Shown: positions 40,695 to 49,058, counted from the first letter of the stretch. The stretch is DNA of 64,000 nucleotides from Lysobacter sp036697405 (GCF_036697405.1 NZ_JBAHWA010000011.1:1-64000), one strand, 5' to 3'. Program-made: numbers and translations. Notes: generated from the letters alone by a model not told the origin.

Positions 40695-42335
40695 TTAGCG
40701 CCTGCGCAGGTCCTCGTCCTTCACGCCCTGGCGGCGCAGCTCCAGCACGGTCGGGGTGATCGCGGCGATCCGCGCCTCGATGCGGGCGCGGGCGTAGTAA
40801 TCCAGCTCCGGACGCTTCTTGAGCGTGTTCAGCTGGACCAGGGCCTGTTCCGGGCGCCCGCCCAGGTAGGCGGCCTCGGCATAGGCCTCGCCGGCGCGGA
40901 TCGGGTCGCCCGCGATCTCGCAGGCGCGTGCGAACGCCTGCTGGAACAGGGCATCCTCGCTGGACGCGCCCAGCAGGGGGCGCAGCACGGCCTGGGCGCG
41001 CTTGCCGGCCTCCAGCGTGTTGCGCTCGGACAGGGTGCGCGCGTAGGTCAGGGCCACGGCGCGGTTGTTGGGCATCTGCCGCAGCAGGGACTCGAAACGG
41101 GCGTCGGCCGAGGCGGTCTTGCCGCTGAGCGCTTCGGCCTCGCTCAAGGCCAGGCTCAGCCACAGGTGGCCGGGGTGCTGCTCCAGCAGTTCGGCGAACA
41201 CCGGCGCCGCGGCGCCGGCCTGGTTGGCGCGCATGCGCGCCACCGCCAGCCCGTAGCGCTGGGCATCGTCGAGCTTGACCTTGCCCAGGCGCTCGTACTC
41301 GGCGATCGCGTCGCGCGCCGACTCGGCGCTGAGCACGCGCATGCGTTCGCGCGCGAACTCGAACTGGCCGGTGTCGCCGCCGGACAGCGCATAGCCCTGC
41401 AGGCGCAGCGAGCTGGGCAGCAGCGGGTTGTCCAGCCCGCGCGCGTCGCCGGGCAGGCTGTAGCCGTTCTTGGGGATGCGCTCGCTGCGGGTCGCGTTCG
41501 GGGTGGTGGTGGTCGCGACCACGGTGCTGCGCGCGATCTGCTCGGCGCGTGCCTTGGCCTCGCTGATGCGGGTGGTGGTGACCGGGTGGGTCAGCAGGTA
41601 GTCGGGGGTGGGACCGAAATAGCCGGCCGCGTTGCTGCGCGATTTGGCCTGCATCTTGGCGAAGAAATCGGCCATCGCGGTCGGGTCGTACTGGCTGCGC
41701 GCCAGGGTCTGGATGCCCAGGCGGTCGGCCTCGGATTCGTTGGAACGGGTGTAGTCGATCTGGCGCTGCTGCATCAGGCCCATCGCCGACACCATCGCCG
41801 CCTGGGCGGCGTCGTCGGCGGAATTGCCGCCGGCGGCCTGGGCCGCGACGATCGCGCCCAGCATGGCCAGCAGGATAGGCAACTGGTCGCGCTGGGCGCG
41901 CTCGACCCCGCGCAGCACGTGCTGCTGGGTGACGTGGGCGATTTCGTGCGACAGCACCGCGGCCACTTCGTCCTCGCGCTCGGCCGCCAGCACCAGGCCG
42001 ACGTTGACGCCGATGTAGCCGCCCAGGGTGGCGAAGGCGTTGATCTGGCGCTGGCGCATCACGAAGAAGGTGAAGGGCTGGCGCGGGCGGTCGCTGCTGG
42101 CGGCCAGCCGCGTGCCCAGGGTGTCCAGCCAGCTGTTGATCAGCGGATCTTCCAGCAGATAGTCGTAGTGGCGCAGCTGGGCCAGCAACATGGCGCCGTA
42201 TTCGCGCTCCTGGGCCGGGGTCAGCAGTTCGCCCGCGGACGAGCCGATGTCGGGCAGGCTCGAATCCTGGGCCGGCGCGCAAAGGCTGGCGACGGCGAGG
42301 GTGATGGCGGCGGAGAGCAGGGCGATGCGGCGCAA
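40695..42335 (-). CDS. Periplasmic M48 metalloprotease, BepA-like
   Basis: 546-residue exported zinc protease with C-terminal TPR-like repeats. The signal peptide (LRRIALLSAAITLAVASLCA, cleavage near APAQD) fixes the start at the TTG at 42335, which has AGGA 8 nt upstream; the longer GTG start at 42386 would bury the leader and has no ribosome binding site. The active site is H130-E131-x-x-H134 (SHEIAHVTQQH) with third ligand Glu in SNESEADRLG. The layout (protease then TPR) matches BepA/YfgC, which cares for LPS-transport and other outer-membrane proteins. It is not part of the pho operon. Confidence 0.87.
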   Translation of the reverse strand: MRRIALLSAAITLAVASLCAPAQDSSLPDIGSSAGELLTPAQEREYGAMLLAQLRHYDYLLEDPLINSWLDTLGTRLAASSDRPRQPFTFFVMRQRQINAFATLGGYIGVNVGLVLAAEREDEVAAVLSHEIAHVTQQHVLRGVERAQRDQLPILLAMLGAIVAAQAAGGNSADDAAQAAMVSAMGLMQQRQIDYTRSNESEADRLGIQTLARSQYDPTAMADFFAKMQAKSRSNAAGYFGPTPDYLLTHPVTTTRISEAKARAEQIARSTVVATTTTPNATRSERIPKNGYSLPGDARGLDNPLLPSSLRLQGYALSGGDTGQFEFARERMRVLSAESARDAIAEYERLGKVKLDDAQRYGLAVARMRANQAGAAAPVFAELLEQHPGHLWLSLALSEAEALSGKTASADARFESLLRQMPNNRAVALTYARTLSERNTLEAGKRAQAVLRPLLGASSEDALFQQAFARACEIAGDPIRAGEAYAEAAYLGGRPEQALVQLNTLKKRPELDYYARARIEARIAAITPTVLELRRQGVKDEDLRRR

Positions 42336-42562
42336 GCAGGCGTTCCTCGGTCGCGGGTGGTCGCGGACGGCAGTGCACGTTCGCACGGCAGGATGCGGTC
42401 CGCCATGCCCGGCGGTGTGAATCGTCCATTAATTGGAGCCTCCCACGGGCCCCTGGACGGCGCCGGTGGACGACAGCGTTCCGCGGGCGCGGTTTAATGG
42501 CGCAGCCTGCGGGCCCATATTCGACCGCAAGCACCCCGCCGAGTTTCATCAGGAGAACCGTC

Positions 42563-42856
42563 TTGAGCGTCACCGATACCGCGCCGTCCGAAGCGCCCGA
42601 GAAGATCGTGATCTACACCACCGCGATCTGCCCTTATTGCGTGGCCGCGAAGAACTTCCTCAAGAGCAAGGGCGAGGCCTGGACCGAGGTCCGGATCGAC
42701 CTGGACCCGGCCCAGCGCGAGAAGATGATGAGCCTGACCCGGCGCACCAGCGTGCCGCAGATCTTCATCCGCGGCACCCACGTGGGCGGCTACGACGACA
42801 TGATCGCCCTGCATCGCGCCGGCGGCCTCGAACCTCTTCTGGCGGGTGCGGCATGA
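42563..42856 (+). CDS. grxC: Glutaredoxin 3
   Basis: 97-residue glutaredoxin with the dithiol active site C23-P-Y-C26 (TTAICPYCVAAKNFL), the cis-Pro glutathione site TSVPQIFI and GGYDDMIAL at the end. It reduces disulphides with glutathione. The start is a TTG with AGGAG at 42551-42555, 7 nt away; the in-frame ATG 66 nt upstream adds non-homologous sequence. It overlaps the AhpD-like gene by 4 nt, coupling two thiol-redox proteins. Length is slightly longer than E. coli GrxC because of a 15-residue N-terminal tail. Confidence 0.93.
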   Translation: MSVTDTAPSEAPEKIVIYTTAICPYCVAAKNFLKSKGEAWTEVRIDLDPAQREKMMSLTRRTSVPQIFIRGTHVGGYDDMIALHRAGGLEPLLAGAA

Positions 42857-43254
42857 GCGCGGCCGACGATACGGGCGAAAAGGACCGCGTGGCCGAGTTC
42901 ACCGCGTTCCGCAAGCGCATGAACGAACGCATCCTGGCCGAGCCCAACCAGGTCGTGCGGCGCTTCTTCGCCCTCGACACCCAGACCTACCAGCCCGGCG
43001 CGCTGGACCTGAAGACCAAGGAGCTGCTGGGCCTGGTCGCCTCGATGGTGCTGCGCTGCGACGACTGCATCAGCTACCACGTGGCCCAATGCAAGGAAGC
43101 CGGGGTCAACCGCGACGAAATGTTCGAAGCCTTCTCGGTCGGCCTGGTGGTCGGCGGCTCGATCGTGATCCCGCATCTGCGCCGCGCGGTCGATTTCCTC
43201 GACCGGCTGGAACAGGGCGAGGCCGCGGCCCCGGCGGGCCACGATCACGGCTGA
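42853..43254 (+). CDS. AhpD-like / carboxymuconolactone decarboxylase family protein
   Basis: 133-residue all-helical protein. It has the CMD/AhpD core DLKTKELLGLVASMVLRC and the redox pair C69-x-x-C72 followed by His (CDDCISYHVAQCKEAG). The CxxC and the operon with glutaredoxin argue for thiol peroxidase or alkyl-hydroperoxide-type chemistry rather than lactone decarboxylation. A second glutathione-accessible Cys lies in AQCKE. The C-terminus ends HDHG, a possible metal-binding tail. The start overlaps the grxC stop (ATGA). Confidence 0.85.
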   Translation: MSAADDTGEKDRVAEFTAFRKRMNERILAEPNQVVRRFFALDTQTYQPGALDLKTKELLGLVASMVLRCDDCISYHVAQCKEAGVNRDEMFEAFSVGLVVGGSIVIPHLRRAVDFLDRLEQGEAAAPAGHDHG

Positions 43255-43315
43255 GGCGAAGGCGGGGTGGCGTCCGTAGCGGCGCTGCCCCATGAACGGC
43301 CTGCTCGCGTCGTTC

Positions 43316-43625
43316 GTAGGGTGCGGTGACAACCGCACCATCGCCATGGGCCGAAATGGCGCGGCGGCGCGGTTCGCATTCGCTCACCACACCCTACGGC
43401 TGCCCAAGAACGGCCTGCCCGCGTCGCTCGTAGGGTGCGGTGACAACCGCACCATCGCCATGGGCCGAAATGGCGCGGCGGCGCGGTTCGCATGCGCTCA
43501 CCACACCCTACGGCTGCCCATGAACGGCCTGCCCGCGTCGCTCGTAGGGTGCGGTGACAACCGCACCATCGCCATGGGCCGAAATGGCGCGGCGGTGCGG
43601 TTCGCATGCGCTCACCACACCCTAC
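43316..43625. repeat. Triple 114-bp repeat of nested palindromes
   Basis: Three near-identical 82-nt hairpins (43316-43397, 43430-43511, 43544-43625) repeat with an exact 114-nt period. Each has outer arms GTAGGGTGCGGTGA / TCACCACACCCTAC and an inner CGCCAT / ATGGCG stem. The units differ by only a few bases. Because 114 is a multiple of 3 the array is open on both strands, but the open frames are not genes. The whole 43255-43885 gap holds only this array and a GC-rich remainder in which I see nothing. Confidence 0.88.
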
Positions 43626-43885
43626 GGCGCTGCCGGGGGGGGCGGGCGCCCTCGCGCGTCGAGCTGGCGCGCGGCAAGGCTGGCCGAAGCATGAACGCGA
43701 CATTCGCGCGTCCCGGCCCGGCGCAGCCCCGTCCCGCCTAGCTTTCAGCGCCCGGGCGCGTCCACCCGACCATCGTCCAATACGCAGCCGAATGCAGGCC
43801 GGGGCCGCTTCCGGCATAATTACGGGGCTCACACCTCGTGCGCCGCGCCGCTTGCGCCGCGCCCTATTGCTGGAAGAACTCCCTC

Positions 43886-44899
43886 ATGACGCAAACCATT
43901 ACGGTCATCCGTGGCGACGGCATCGGCCCGGAGATCATGGACGCCACCTTGCACGTGCTCGACGCGATGAACGTCGGCCTGTCCTACGAATTCGCCGATG
44001 CCGGCCTGGTCGCGCTGGAGAAGCACGGCGAGCTGCTGCCGGCTTCGACCATGGACTCGATCCGCAAGAACCGCATCGCCCTGAAGAGCCCGCTGACCAC
44101 GCCGGTCGGCGAGGGCTTCAGCTCGATCAACGTCGAACTGCGCAAGCGCTTCGACCTGTACGCCAACGTGCGTCCGGCCAAGTCGTTCCCGAACACCAAG
44201 TCGCGCTTCCCCTCGGGCGTGGATCTGATCACCGTGCGCGAGAACACCGAAGGCGCCTACATCGGCGAAGGCCAGTCGCTGACCGCGGACGGCGAGACCG
44301 CCACCCTGGTGCAGAAGATCACCCGCCGCGGCTCCGAGCGCATCGTGCGCTACGCCTTCGACCTGGCCCGCAAGACCGGCCGCAAGAAGGTCACCGTGGT
44401 GCACAAGGCCAACATCCTGAAGTCGACCTCGGGCCTGTTCCTGAAGACCGCGCGCGAAGTGGCGCAGCAGTACCCGGACATCCAGTGCAACGAGATGATC
44501 GTGGACAACACCTGCATGCAGCTGGTGATGCGTCCGGAGCAGTTCGACATCATCGTCACCACCAACCTGTTCGGCGACATCATCTCCGACCTGTGCGCCG
44601 GTCTGGTCGGCGGCCTGGGCCTGGCCCCGGGCGCCAACATCGGCACCGACGCGGCGATCTTCGAGGCCGTGCACGGCACCGCGCCGGACATCGCCGGCCA
44701 GGGCAAGGCCAACCCCTGCGCCCTGCTGCTGGGCGCGGCCCAGCTGCTGGACCACATCGGCCAGCCCGAGAAGGCGACCAAGCTGCGCGAGGCCATCATC
44801 GCCACGCTCGAAGCCAAGGATTCGCTGACCCCGGACCTGGGCGGCGAGGGCAATACCATGTCCTTCGCCAAGGCCATCGCCAGCCGCGCCGCCGCCTGA
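43886..44899 (+). CDS. NAD-dependent isocitrate dehydrogenase (IDH/IPMDH family)
   Basis: 337-residue beta-decarboxylating dehydrogenase. It opens MTQTITVIRGDGIGPEIM. It has the substrate loop ANVRPAKSFPN, the ITVRENTEGAYIGEG segment, the Lys/Asp metal and catalytic region (NIGTDAAIFEAVHGTAPDIA) and LFGDIISDL. The short length and NTEGAYIGEGQ wording match the NAD-IDH used in the TCA cycle of Xanthomonadaceae, which differs from the larger NADP-IDH. Isopropylmalate or homoisocitrate activity is less likely but not excluded. GGAAGA precedes the ATG at 43886; the ATG 48 nt upstream adds sequence unlike the family. Confidence 0.88.
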   Translation: MTQTITVIRGDGIGPEIMDATLHVLDAMNVGLSYEFADAGLVALEKHGELLPASTMDSIRKNRIALKSPLTTPVGEGFSSINVELRKRFDLYANVRPAKSFPNTKSRFPSGVDLITVRENTEGAYIGEGQSLTADGETATLVQKITRRGSERIVRYAFDLARKTGRKKVTVVHKANILKSTSGLFLKTAREVAQQYPDIQCNEMIVDNTCMQLVMRPEQFDIIVTTNLFGDIISDLCAGLVGGLGLAPGANIGTDAAIFEAVHGTAPDIAGQGKANPCALLLGAAQLLDHIGQPEKATKLREAIIATLEAKDSLTPDLGGEGNTMSFAKAIASRAAA

Positions 44900-44923
44900 T
44901 TCGGGCGCATGCGGTACCGCCAC

Positions 44924-44954
44924 GGGGCGCCTTCGGGCGCCTCGTTGCGTTTTA
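44924..44954 (+). terminator. Terminator after the isocitrate dehydrogenase
   Basis: GGGGCGCC, TTCG tetraloop, GGCGCCTC followed by GTTGCGTTTT. The T-run is interrupted, so strength is uncertain. The remaining stretch to 45122 is non-coding. Confidence 0.65.
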
Positions 44955-45122
44955 GAGGCTTGAAGCCTGCTCCCGCTGGCGGGAGGCGGAGTGGGGCGGG
45001 GCCGGCCCGTCCGCTGATGCCCAGCCTGAACCGCCGGGCGCCACTGGGCCCGGCACGGCCCTCGACAGCGCCCATGTTGCACCGCAAAATAGATAGTTCA
45101 TTAGTTCCATTCGGATGAAGCG

Positions 45123-46466
45123 ATGAATGCCCCGGTCCGCCCCAGCGCGCTCGCGCTGACGCCGCTGCTGCTGTTCCTGGCGCTGTTCTTCGGCGCGGGG
45201 ATCTACTTCACCGCCCACGGCGAGGCCATGGGCTTCTACCAACTGCGCGCGCCGGTGGCGATCCTGCCCGCGCTGGCGCTGGCGGCCTTCATCGCCTGGC
45301 GCCGCAAGCTCAAGCCGCTGGACACGCTGCTGGAGGGCATGGGCGACAGCAACGTGGTGCTGATGTGCCTGATCTTCCTGCTCGCCGGCGGTTTCGTCGA
45401 AGTGTCCAAGGCGATCGGCGCGGTCGACGCGATCGTCTCGCTCGGCATCGGCCACGTGCATCCGGCCCTGCTGCTGCCCAGCCTGTTCCTGGTCGCCGGC
45501 TTCATCTCGCTGTCGCTGGGCACCTCGATGGGCACCATCGCCGCGGTCGCCCCGATCGCCCTGGGCGTGTCCGACGCCTCCGGCCTGGATCGTGCGCTGG
45601 TGCTGGGCGCGGTGATCGGCGGCGCCACCTTCGGCGACAACCTGTCGGTGATCTCCGACACCGCCATCGTCGCCAGCCGCACCCAGGGCTGCAGCATGCG
45701 CGAGAAGTTCCGCGAGAACCTCAAGCTGGCCCTGCCGGCCGCGCTGCTGACCCTGGTCGTGCTCGGCTTCGTCGGCGAGACCGCGCCGGTGGCGCCGCTG
45801 GAGCCGGTCTCGGCCTGGCTGATCCTGCCCTACCTGGTCGTGCTGGGCCTGGCCCTGGCCGGCGTCGACGTGATCGTGGTGCTGAGCGTGGGCCTGCTGG
45901 TGGCCGGCGGCTTCGGCTTCGTCCTGGCCGAGGATTTCGGCCTGGCGGCCTACGCCGGGCACATCTGGGACGGTTTCGAGAGCATGGTCGAGATCACCCT
46001 GCTGTCGCTCCTGGTCGGCGGCCTGGGCGCTTTGATGAAGGCCACCGGCGGCTTGGCCTGGCTGGCCCAGGCGATCGGCCGTTTCGCGCGCGGGCACAAG
46101 AGCCGGCGCGCGGGCGAGGTCAGCATCGCCGCGCTGTCGGCCACCACCGACGTGTTCACCGCCAACAACACCGTCGCGATCCTGATCAGCGGCGGCCTGG
46201 CCCGCGACATCGCCCAGCAGCACGGCGTGCCGCCGGCGCGCGCGGCCAGCGTGCTGGACATCTTCGCCTGCGTGACCCAGGGCGTGCTGCCGTACGGCGC
46301 GCAGATCCTGCTGGCCGCCTCGCTGGGCGCGGTCTCGCCCCTGGCCCTGGCCGGCAGCGTGCACTACAGCTGGCTGCTGGGCGCGATCACGGTCCTGGCC
46401 ATGCTGTGGTCCTCGCGCAGGCGCGCGCCGCAGCCTCTGGCACAGGCGGCCGAAGAGCGCGGCTGA
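45123..46466 (+). CDS. Na+/H+ antiporter, NhaC family
   Basis: 447-residue inner-membrane protein with about 11-12 hydrophobic segments. Family signatures are SLSLGTSMGTIAAVAPIALG and GATFGDNLSVISDTAIVASR, with buried Asp residues expected to bind the ion, and a second repeat with SATTDVFTANNTVAILISG. It expels Na+ (or exchanges malate/lactate) in return for protons. It is monocistronic; a bidirectional terminator separates it from the convergent gene. The substrate is not certain, because some NhaC-family members are malate/lactate antiporters. Confidence 0.86.
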   Translation: MNAPVRPSALALTPLLLFLALFFGAGIYFTAHGEAMGFYQLRAPVAILPALALAAFIAWRRKLKPLDTLLEGMGDSNVVLMCLIFLLAGGFVEVSKAIGAVDAIVSLGIGHVHPALLLPSLFLVAGFISLSLGTSMGTIAAVAPIALGVSDASGLDRALVLGAVIGGATFGDNLSVISDTAIVASRTQGCSMREKFRENLKLALPAALLTLVVLGFVGETAPVAPLEPVSAWLILPYLVVLGLALAGVDVIVVLSVGLLVAGGFGFVLAEDFGLAAYAGHIWDGFESMVEITLLSLLVGGLGALMKATGGLAWLAQAIGRFARGHKSRRAGEVSIAALSATTDVFTANNTVAILISGGLARDIAQQHGVPPARAASVLDIFACVTQGVLPYGAQILLAASLGAVSPLALAGSVHYSWLLGAITVLAMLWSSRRRAPQPLAQAAEERG

Positions 46467-46483
46467 GGGGCGGGGCGCGGACG

Positions 46484-46516
46484 AAAAAAAGGGGCGCGAT
46501 CGCGCCCCTTTTCTTT
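46484..46516. terminator. Bidirectional terminator
   Basis: A7, GGGGCGCGATCGCGCCCC (perfect 18-nt palindrome), then TTTTCTTTT. It serves the antiporter on the plus strand and the BAX-inhibitor gene on the minus strand. Confidence 0.93.
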
Positions 46517-46532
46517 TCGGCTGTCGCTGCGC

Positions 46533-47291
46533 TCAGTTGCGCGACTGCAGCTTCGACAGCAGGCGCAGGAACTCGATGTACAGCCACACCAGGGTGACCA
46601 TCAGGCCGAACGCGGCGTACCACTCCATGTACTTGGGCGCGCGCTGCTCGACGCCGGTCTCGATGAAGTCGAAGTCCAGCACCAGGTTCAGCGCCGCCAC
46701 CACCACCACGAACAGGCTGAAGCCGATGCCGATCAGGCCCGATTCGTGGATGTAGGGGATGTTCTTGCCGAACAGGCTCATGCCGAAGCTGACCAGGTAC
46801 AGCAGGAAGATGCCGCCGGTGGCGGCGGCCACGCCCAGCTTGAAGTTCTCGGTGGCCTTGATCAGGCCGGAGCGGTAGGCCAGCAGCAGGGCGAACAGGG
46901 TGCCGAAGGTCAGCATCACCGCCTGCATCACGATGCCCGGAAAGCGCGCCTCGAACATCGACGAAATCGCGCCCAGGAACAGGCCCTCGACCAGCGCGTA
47001 GGCCGGCGCGGTCACCGGTGCCCAGGTCTTCTTGAACACCGTCACCATGGCCAGGACGAAGCCGCCCAGGCCGCCGATCAGCATGAACGGCATCAGGCCG
47101 GTCGCGCCCTCGGGGGTGATGCGGATCTGGCTCCAGGCGTAAGCCGCGGTGATCACGGTCAGCAGCAACAGCAGGCCGGTCTTGTTGACCGTGCCGTTCA
47201 AGCTCATGGCCTGGCTGTCGCCCTGGACCACCGAGCCGGTGGCGAGGTCGAGGAAGGTCGATTCCTTCAATGCCGGATTTCCGCTGCGCAT
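46533..47291 (-). CDS. BAX inhibitor-1/YccA family membrane protein
   Basis: 252-residue inner-membrane protein with seven hydrophobic segments, typical of the YccA/BI-1 (TMBIM) family. The end ALNLVLDFDFIETG has the paired Asp that acts as the Ca2+/pH gate in homologues, and the N-terminus is MRSGNPALKESTF. YccA-type members interact with FtsH. The start at 47291 is chosen for that conserved N-terminus and a GGGGGC/AAAGG ribosome binding region; an upstream start gives a non-homologous extension. It is divergent from the tRNA cluster. Confidence 0.9.
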   Translation of the reverse strand: MRSGNPALKESTFLDLATGSVVQGDSQAMSLNGTVNKTGLLLLLTVITAAYAWSQIRITPEGATGLMPFMLIGGLGGFVLAMVTVFKKTWAPVTAPAYALVEGLFLGAISSMFEARFPGIVMQAVMLTFGTLFALLLAYRSGLIKATENFKLGVAAATGGIFLLYLVSFGMSLFGKNIPYIHESGLIGIGFSLFVVVVAALNLVLDFDFIETGVEQRAPKYMEWYAAFGLMVTLVWLYIEFLRLLSKLQSRN

Positions 47292-47373
47292 ACCTTTGCC
47301 CCCTGATGTCCCGAATGAACGGTTGTTCACGATGCCGGGAGCATACACGCCGGCGGTTTTCGTCGCTGCCTCG

Positions 47374-47403
47374 TTGACAGCGGCGGCGGTGCCGCCCAAA
47401 CTA
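47374..47403 (+). promoter_or_regulatory. Probable promoter of the tRNA cluster
   Basis: TTGACA at 47374-47379 is followed after 18 nt by AAACTA, about 40 nt before tRNA-Pro. The -35 is perfect; the -10 is poor. Confidence 0.4.
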
Positions 47404-47445
47404 CTCGACCTTTCGCGGCGTTGGCGCGCAACGAGAGTCCCGGCT

Positions 47446-47522
47446 CGGGGTATAGCTCAGCCTGGTAGAGCGCCAGCTTTGGGAGCTGGATGTCGTGGGT
47501 TCGAATCCCTCTGCCCCGACCA
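47446..47522 (+). tRNA. tRNA-Pro (anticodon TGG)
   Basis: 77-nt cloverleaf: acceptor CGGGGTA / TGCCCCG, D-arm GCTCAGCCTGGTAGAGC, anticodon arm CCAGC-TTTGGGA-GCTGG with TGG, T-arm GTGGGTTCGAATCCC and encoded CCA. It is the first of four clustered tRNA genes. Confidence 0.97.
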
Positions 47523-47564
47523 TCCCGCTGGCAGGCTGGGGCGTCAGTTAAGATGGTTCGACTG

Positions 47565-47641
47565 GCGCCCGTAGCTCAACTGGATAGAGCACCGGCCTTC
47601 TAAGCCGGTGGTTGTGGGTTCGATTCCCGCCGGGCGCGCCA
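47565..47641 (+). tRNA. tRNA-Arg (anticodon TCT)
   Basis: 77-nt cloverleaf: acceptor GCGCCCG / CGGGCGC, anticodon arm CCGGC-CTTCTAA-GCCGG with TCT, T-arm with GGTTCGATTCC and encoded CCA. Confidence 0.97.
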
Positions 47642-47678
47642 ATTCGCAACCGATTTACGCAGTACGTTCACGTTTTAC

Positions 47679-47756
47679 GGTGGCTGTAGCTCAGCTGGTT
47701 AGAGTACTGGATTGTGATTCCAGATGTCGGGGGTTCGAGTCCCCTCAGCCACCCCA
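47679..47756 (+). tRNA. tRNA-His (anticodon GTG)
   Basis: Acceptor GTGGCTG / CAGCCAC with the extra G-1 (47679) facing C73, the identity mark of tRNA-His. Anticodon arm CTGGA-TTGTGAT-TCCAG, T-arm GGGGGTTCGAGTCCCC and encoded CCA. Confidence 0.97.
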
Positions 47757-47759
47757 TTG

Positions 47760-47789
47760 TTGTAAGGACCGAAAAGCTTCTGCTACAAT
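47760..47789 (+). promoter_or_regulatory. Promoter of tRNA-Lys
   Basis: TTGTAA (47760-47765), 18 nt, TACAAT (47784-47789), with the tRNA starting 17 nt later. This suggests tRNA-Lys can be made independently of the three upstream tRNAs. Confidence 0.6.
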
Positions 47790-47806
47790 TTCGCTCCTGA
47801 TGTACC

Positions 47807-47882
47807 GGGCCGTTAGCTCAGTTGGTAGAGCAGTTGACTCTTAATCAATAGGTCCAAGGTTCGAATCCTTGACGGCCCACCA
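47807..47882 (+). tRNA. tRNA-Lys (anticodon CTT), island integration target
   Basis: 76-nt cloverleaf: acceptor GGGCCGT / ACGGCCC, anticodon loop CTCTTAA, T-arm CAAGGTTCGAATCCTTG and encoded CCA. Its last 34 nt and the next 3 nt are exactly repeated at 53792-53828, so this gene is the attachment site of the island and has been kept intact at its left end. Confidence 0.97.
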
Positions 47883-47885
47883 ATC
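47849..47885 (+). repeat. attL-like 37-bp direct repeat (tRNA-Lys 3' end)
   Basis: Identical over 37 nt to 53792-53828. It begins in the anticodon-stem 3' side of tRNA-Lys and runs through the CCA end into AATC. This is the classical position for tyrosine-recombinase integration into tRNA genes. Confidence 0.9.
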
Positions 47886-47890
47886 CGAAC

Positions 47891-47926
47891 AAGCACTTAG
47901 GCGCGAGCCTAGGTGCTTTTTCTTTT
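47891..47926 (+). terminator. Terminator following tRNA-Lys
   Basis: AGCACTTAGGC, GCGA, GCCTAGGTGCT then TTTTCTTTT. The stem sequence is similar to, but distinct from, the terminator after the right att copy at 53836-53870. Confidence 0.9.
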
Positions 47927-48051
47927 CCCGGTCCGGGAAAATGGAGCGCGCAGCGCAACGCGCGACCGACGCGCGCCAGGAGTCTGCGGGGAGCAGGGCA
48001 GTTGATCGAGCGTGCGCCGACCACGCGGCCACTTCCGCGGCGGGGCGCTAA

Positions 48052-48078
48052 TGTCCGCTTTCGACCCAAAGCCGTCAC
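48052..48078. repeat. Degenerate TGTCCG inverted repeat
   Basis: TGTCCGCTTT, CGACCC, AAAGCCGTCACA: an imperfect stem about 165 nt inside the left att. A related TGTCCG/CGGACA repeat lies about 85 nt inside the right att. The rest of 47927-48109 has no gene. Confidence 0.5.
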
Positions 48079-48109
48079 AGCCCAATCCCGTTGCACTGCC
48101 GTCGTGCCC

Positions 48110-49021
48110 CTACGATACGGCCTCTCTGAGCAGCCAATCGCGGAACGCCACCAGTCTCGGCAAGCTGGAGCATTCGGGACGATAGACGACGTAGTACGCC
48201 AATGCGGAAGGGAATTCGACTTCCGGAAACAGGCGTACCAGTCGGCCTGCCGCAAGATCATCCTCTGCCATCACGCTACGTGCGAGAGCGATGCCGTGCC
48301 CTTCAATCGCCGCCTGCAGCACCGCCGCGGAATTGTTGATCTTCATACCGCGCGTGGCGGTCACGTTGGTCACGCCTGCTCGCTGCAGCCACGCATTCCA
48401 GGACGGAAACCCTGCATGGCTTTCCATCGACAGGTCGTGGATCAGGGTTTCTTTCGCCAGGTCACTTGGGGTTTGCGAACGCCCCGGCTCTCGCAGCAAC
48501 TCCGGTGAGCATGCCGGATAGATCTCCTCATCCAACAGCTTTTCCGCCGTGAGACCCGGCCAGTTACCGGTGCCATAGCGCACGCCGATATCCACGCGCT
48601 GGGCGACGAAGTCGACCGGCTTGAGGCTGGTTTCCAGGCGCACATCCGTATCAGGGCAAGCGGCTTGAAACCTGTCGATGCGTGGCAGCAGCCACTTCGC
48701 GGCAAACGCGGGGCTGACAGTGACAGTCAACACGCCGCTCGTCGCTTCCTCCTTGAGCCGCTCCAGACCCACCACCAGCCGATCGAAACCGGCACGTATA
48801 TCCGGTAGCGCACGCTCTGCCGCTTCGGTGGGAATCAGGCGCGCCTTGCCGCTGGTGCCGCGATGGAACAAAGGCGTGCCCAGCCAGTCTTCGAGCGTGC
48901 GCACGAGTTGGCCGACGGCGGCGGGCGTGACGTGCAGCTCGGCCGCCGCCGCGGAAAAGCTCTGATGGCGGGCGCTGGCCTCGAAGGCACGCAAGGCGTT
49001 CAGATGAACCGGCGTCTTCAT
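48110..49021 (-). CDS. LysR family regulator, GcvA-like
   Basis: 303-residue LysR-type regulator. The N-terminal winged helix spans about 1-65 (HLNALRAFEASARHQSFSAA, LHVTPAAVGQLVRTLE). The effector domain begins GVLTVTVSPAFAAKWLLPRI, the opening seen in GcvA-type members, and includes VDIGVRYGTGNWPG. It stands divergent to the six-gene operon with 172 nt between starts and is almost certainly its regulator. Codon use is somewhat less G+C-rich than in the pho or cre genes, consistent with island origin. The inducer is unknown. Confidence 0.9.
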   Translation of the reverse strand: MKTPVHLNALRAFEASARHQSFSAAAAELHVTPAAVGQLVRTLEDWLGTPLFHRGTSGKARLIPTEAAERALPDIRAGFDRLVVGLERLKEEATSGVLTVTVSPAFAAKWLLPRIDRFQAACPDTDVRLETSLKPVDFVAQRVDIGVRYGTGNWPGLTAEKLLDEEIYPACSPELLREPGRSQTPSDLAKETLIHDLSMESHAGFPSWNAWLQRAGVTNVTATRGMKINNSAAVLQAAIEGHGIALARSVMAEDDLAAGRLVRLFPEVEFPSALAYYVVYRPECSSLPRLVAFRDWLLREAVS

Positions 49022-49058
49022 GGCGATAAAGGTTTTCTATCAGGCTTGGACACTTTAT

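Noticed and set aside
43316..43625. CRISPR array
   Set aside because: Units of 82 nt hairpin plus 32 nt spacer are all nearly identical, spacers included, and no cas genes are near.
43292..43741. 149-codon open frame across the 114-bp repeats, reading as a three-repeat protein
   Set aside because: The period is a multiple of 3, so any repeat unit without a stop stays open on both strands. There is no ribosome binding site, and the units are palindromic DNA elements also found singly outside this frame.
43886..44899. leuB (3-isopropylmalate dehydrogenase)
   Set aside because: No leuC/leuD neighbours, and the substrate-loop wording (SFPNTKSRFPSGVDL, NTEGAYIGEGQ) fits NAD-isocitrate dehydrogenase better; kept as a lesser alternative in the entry.
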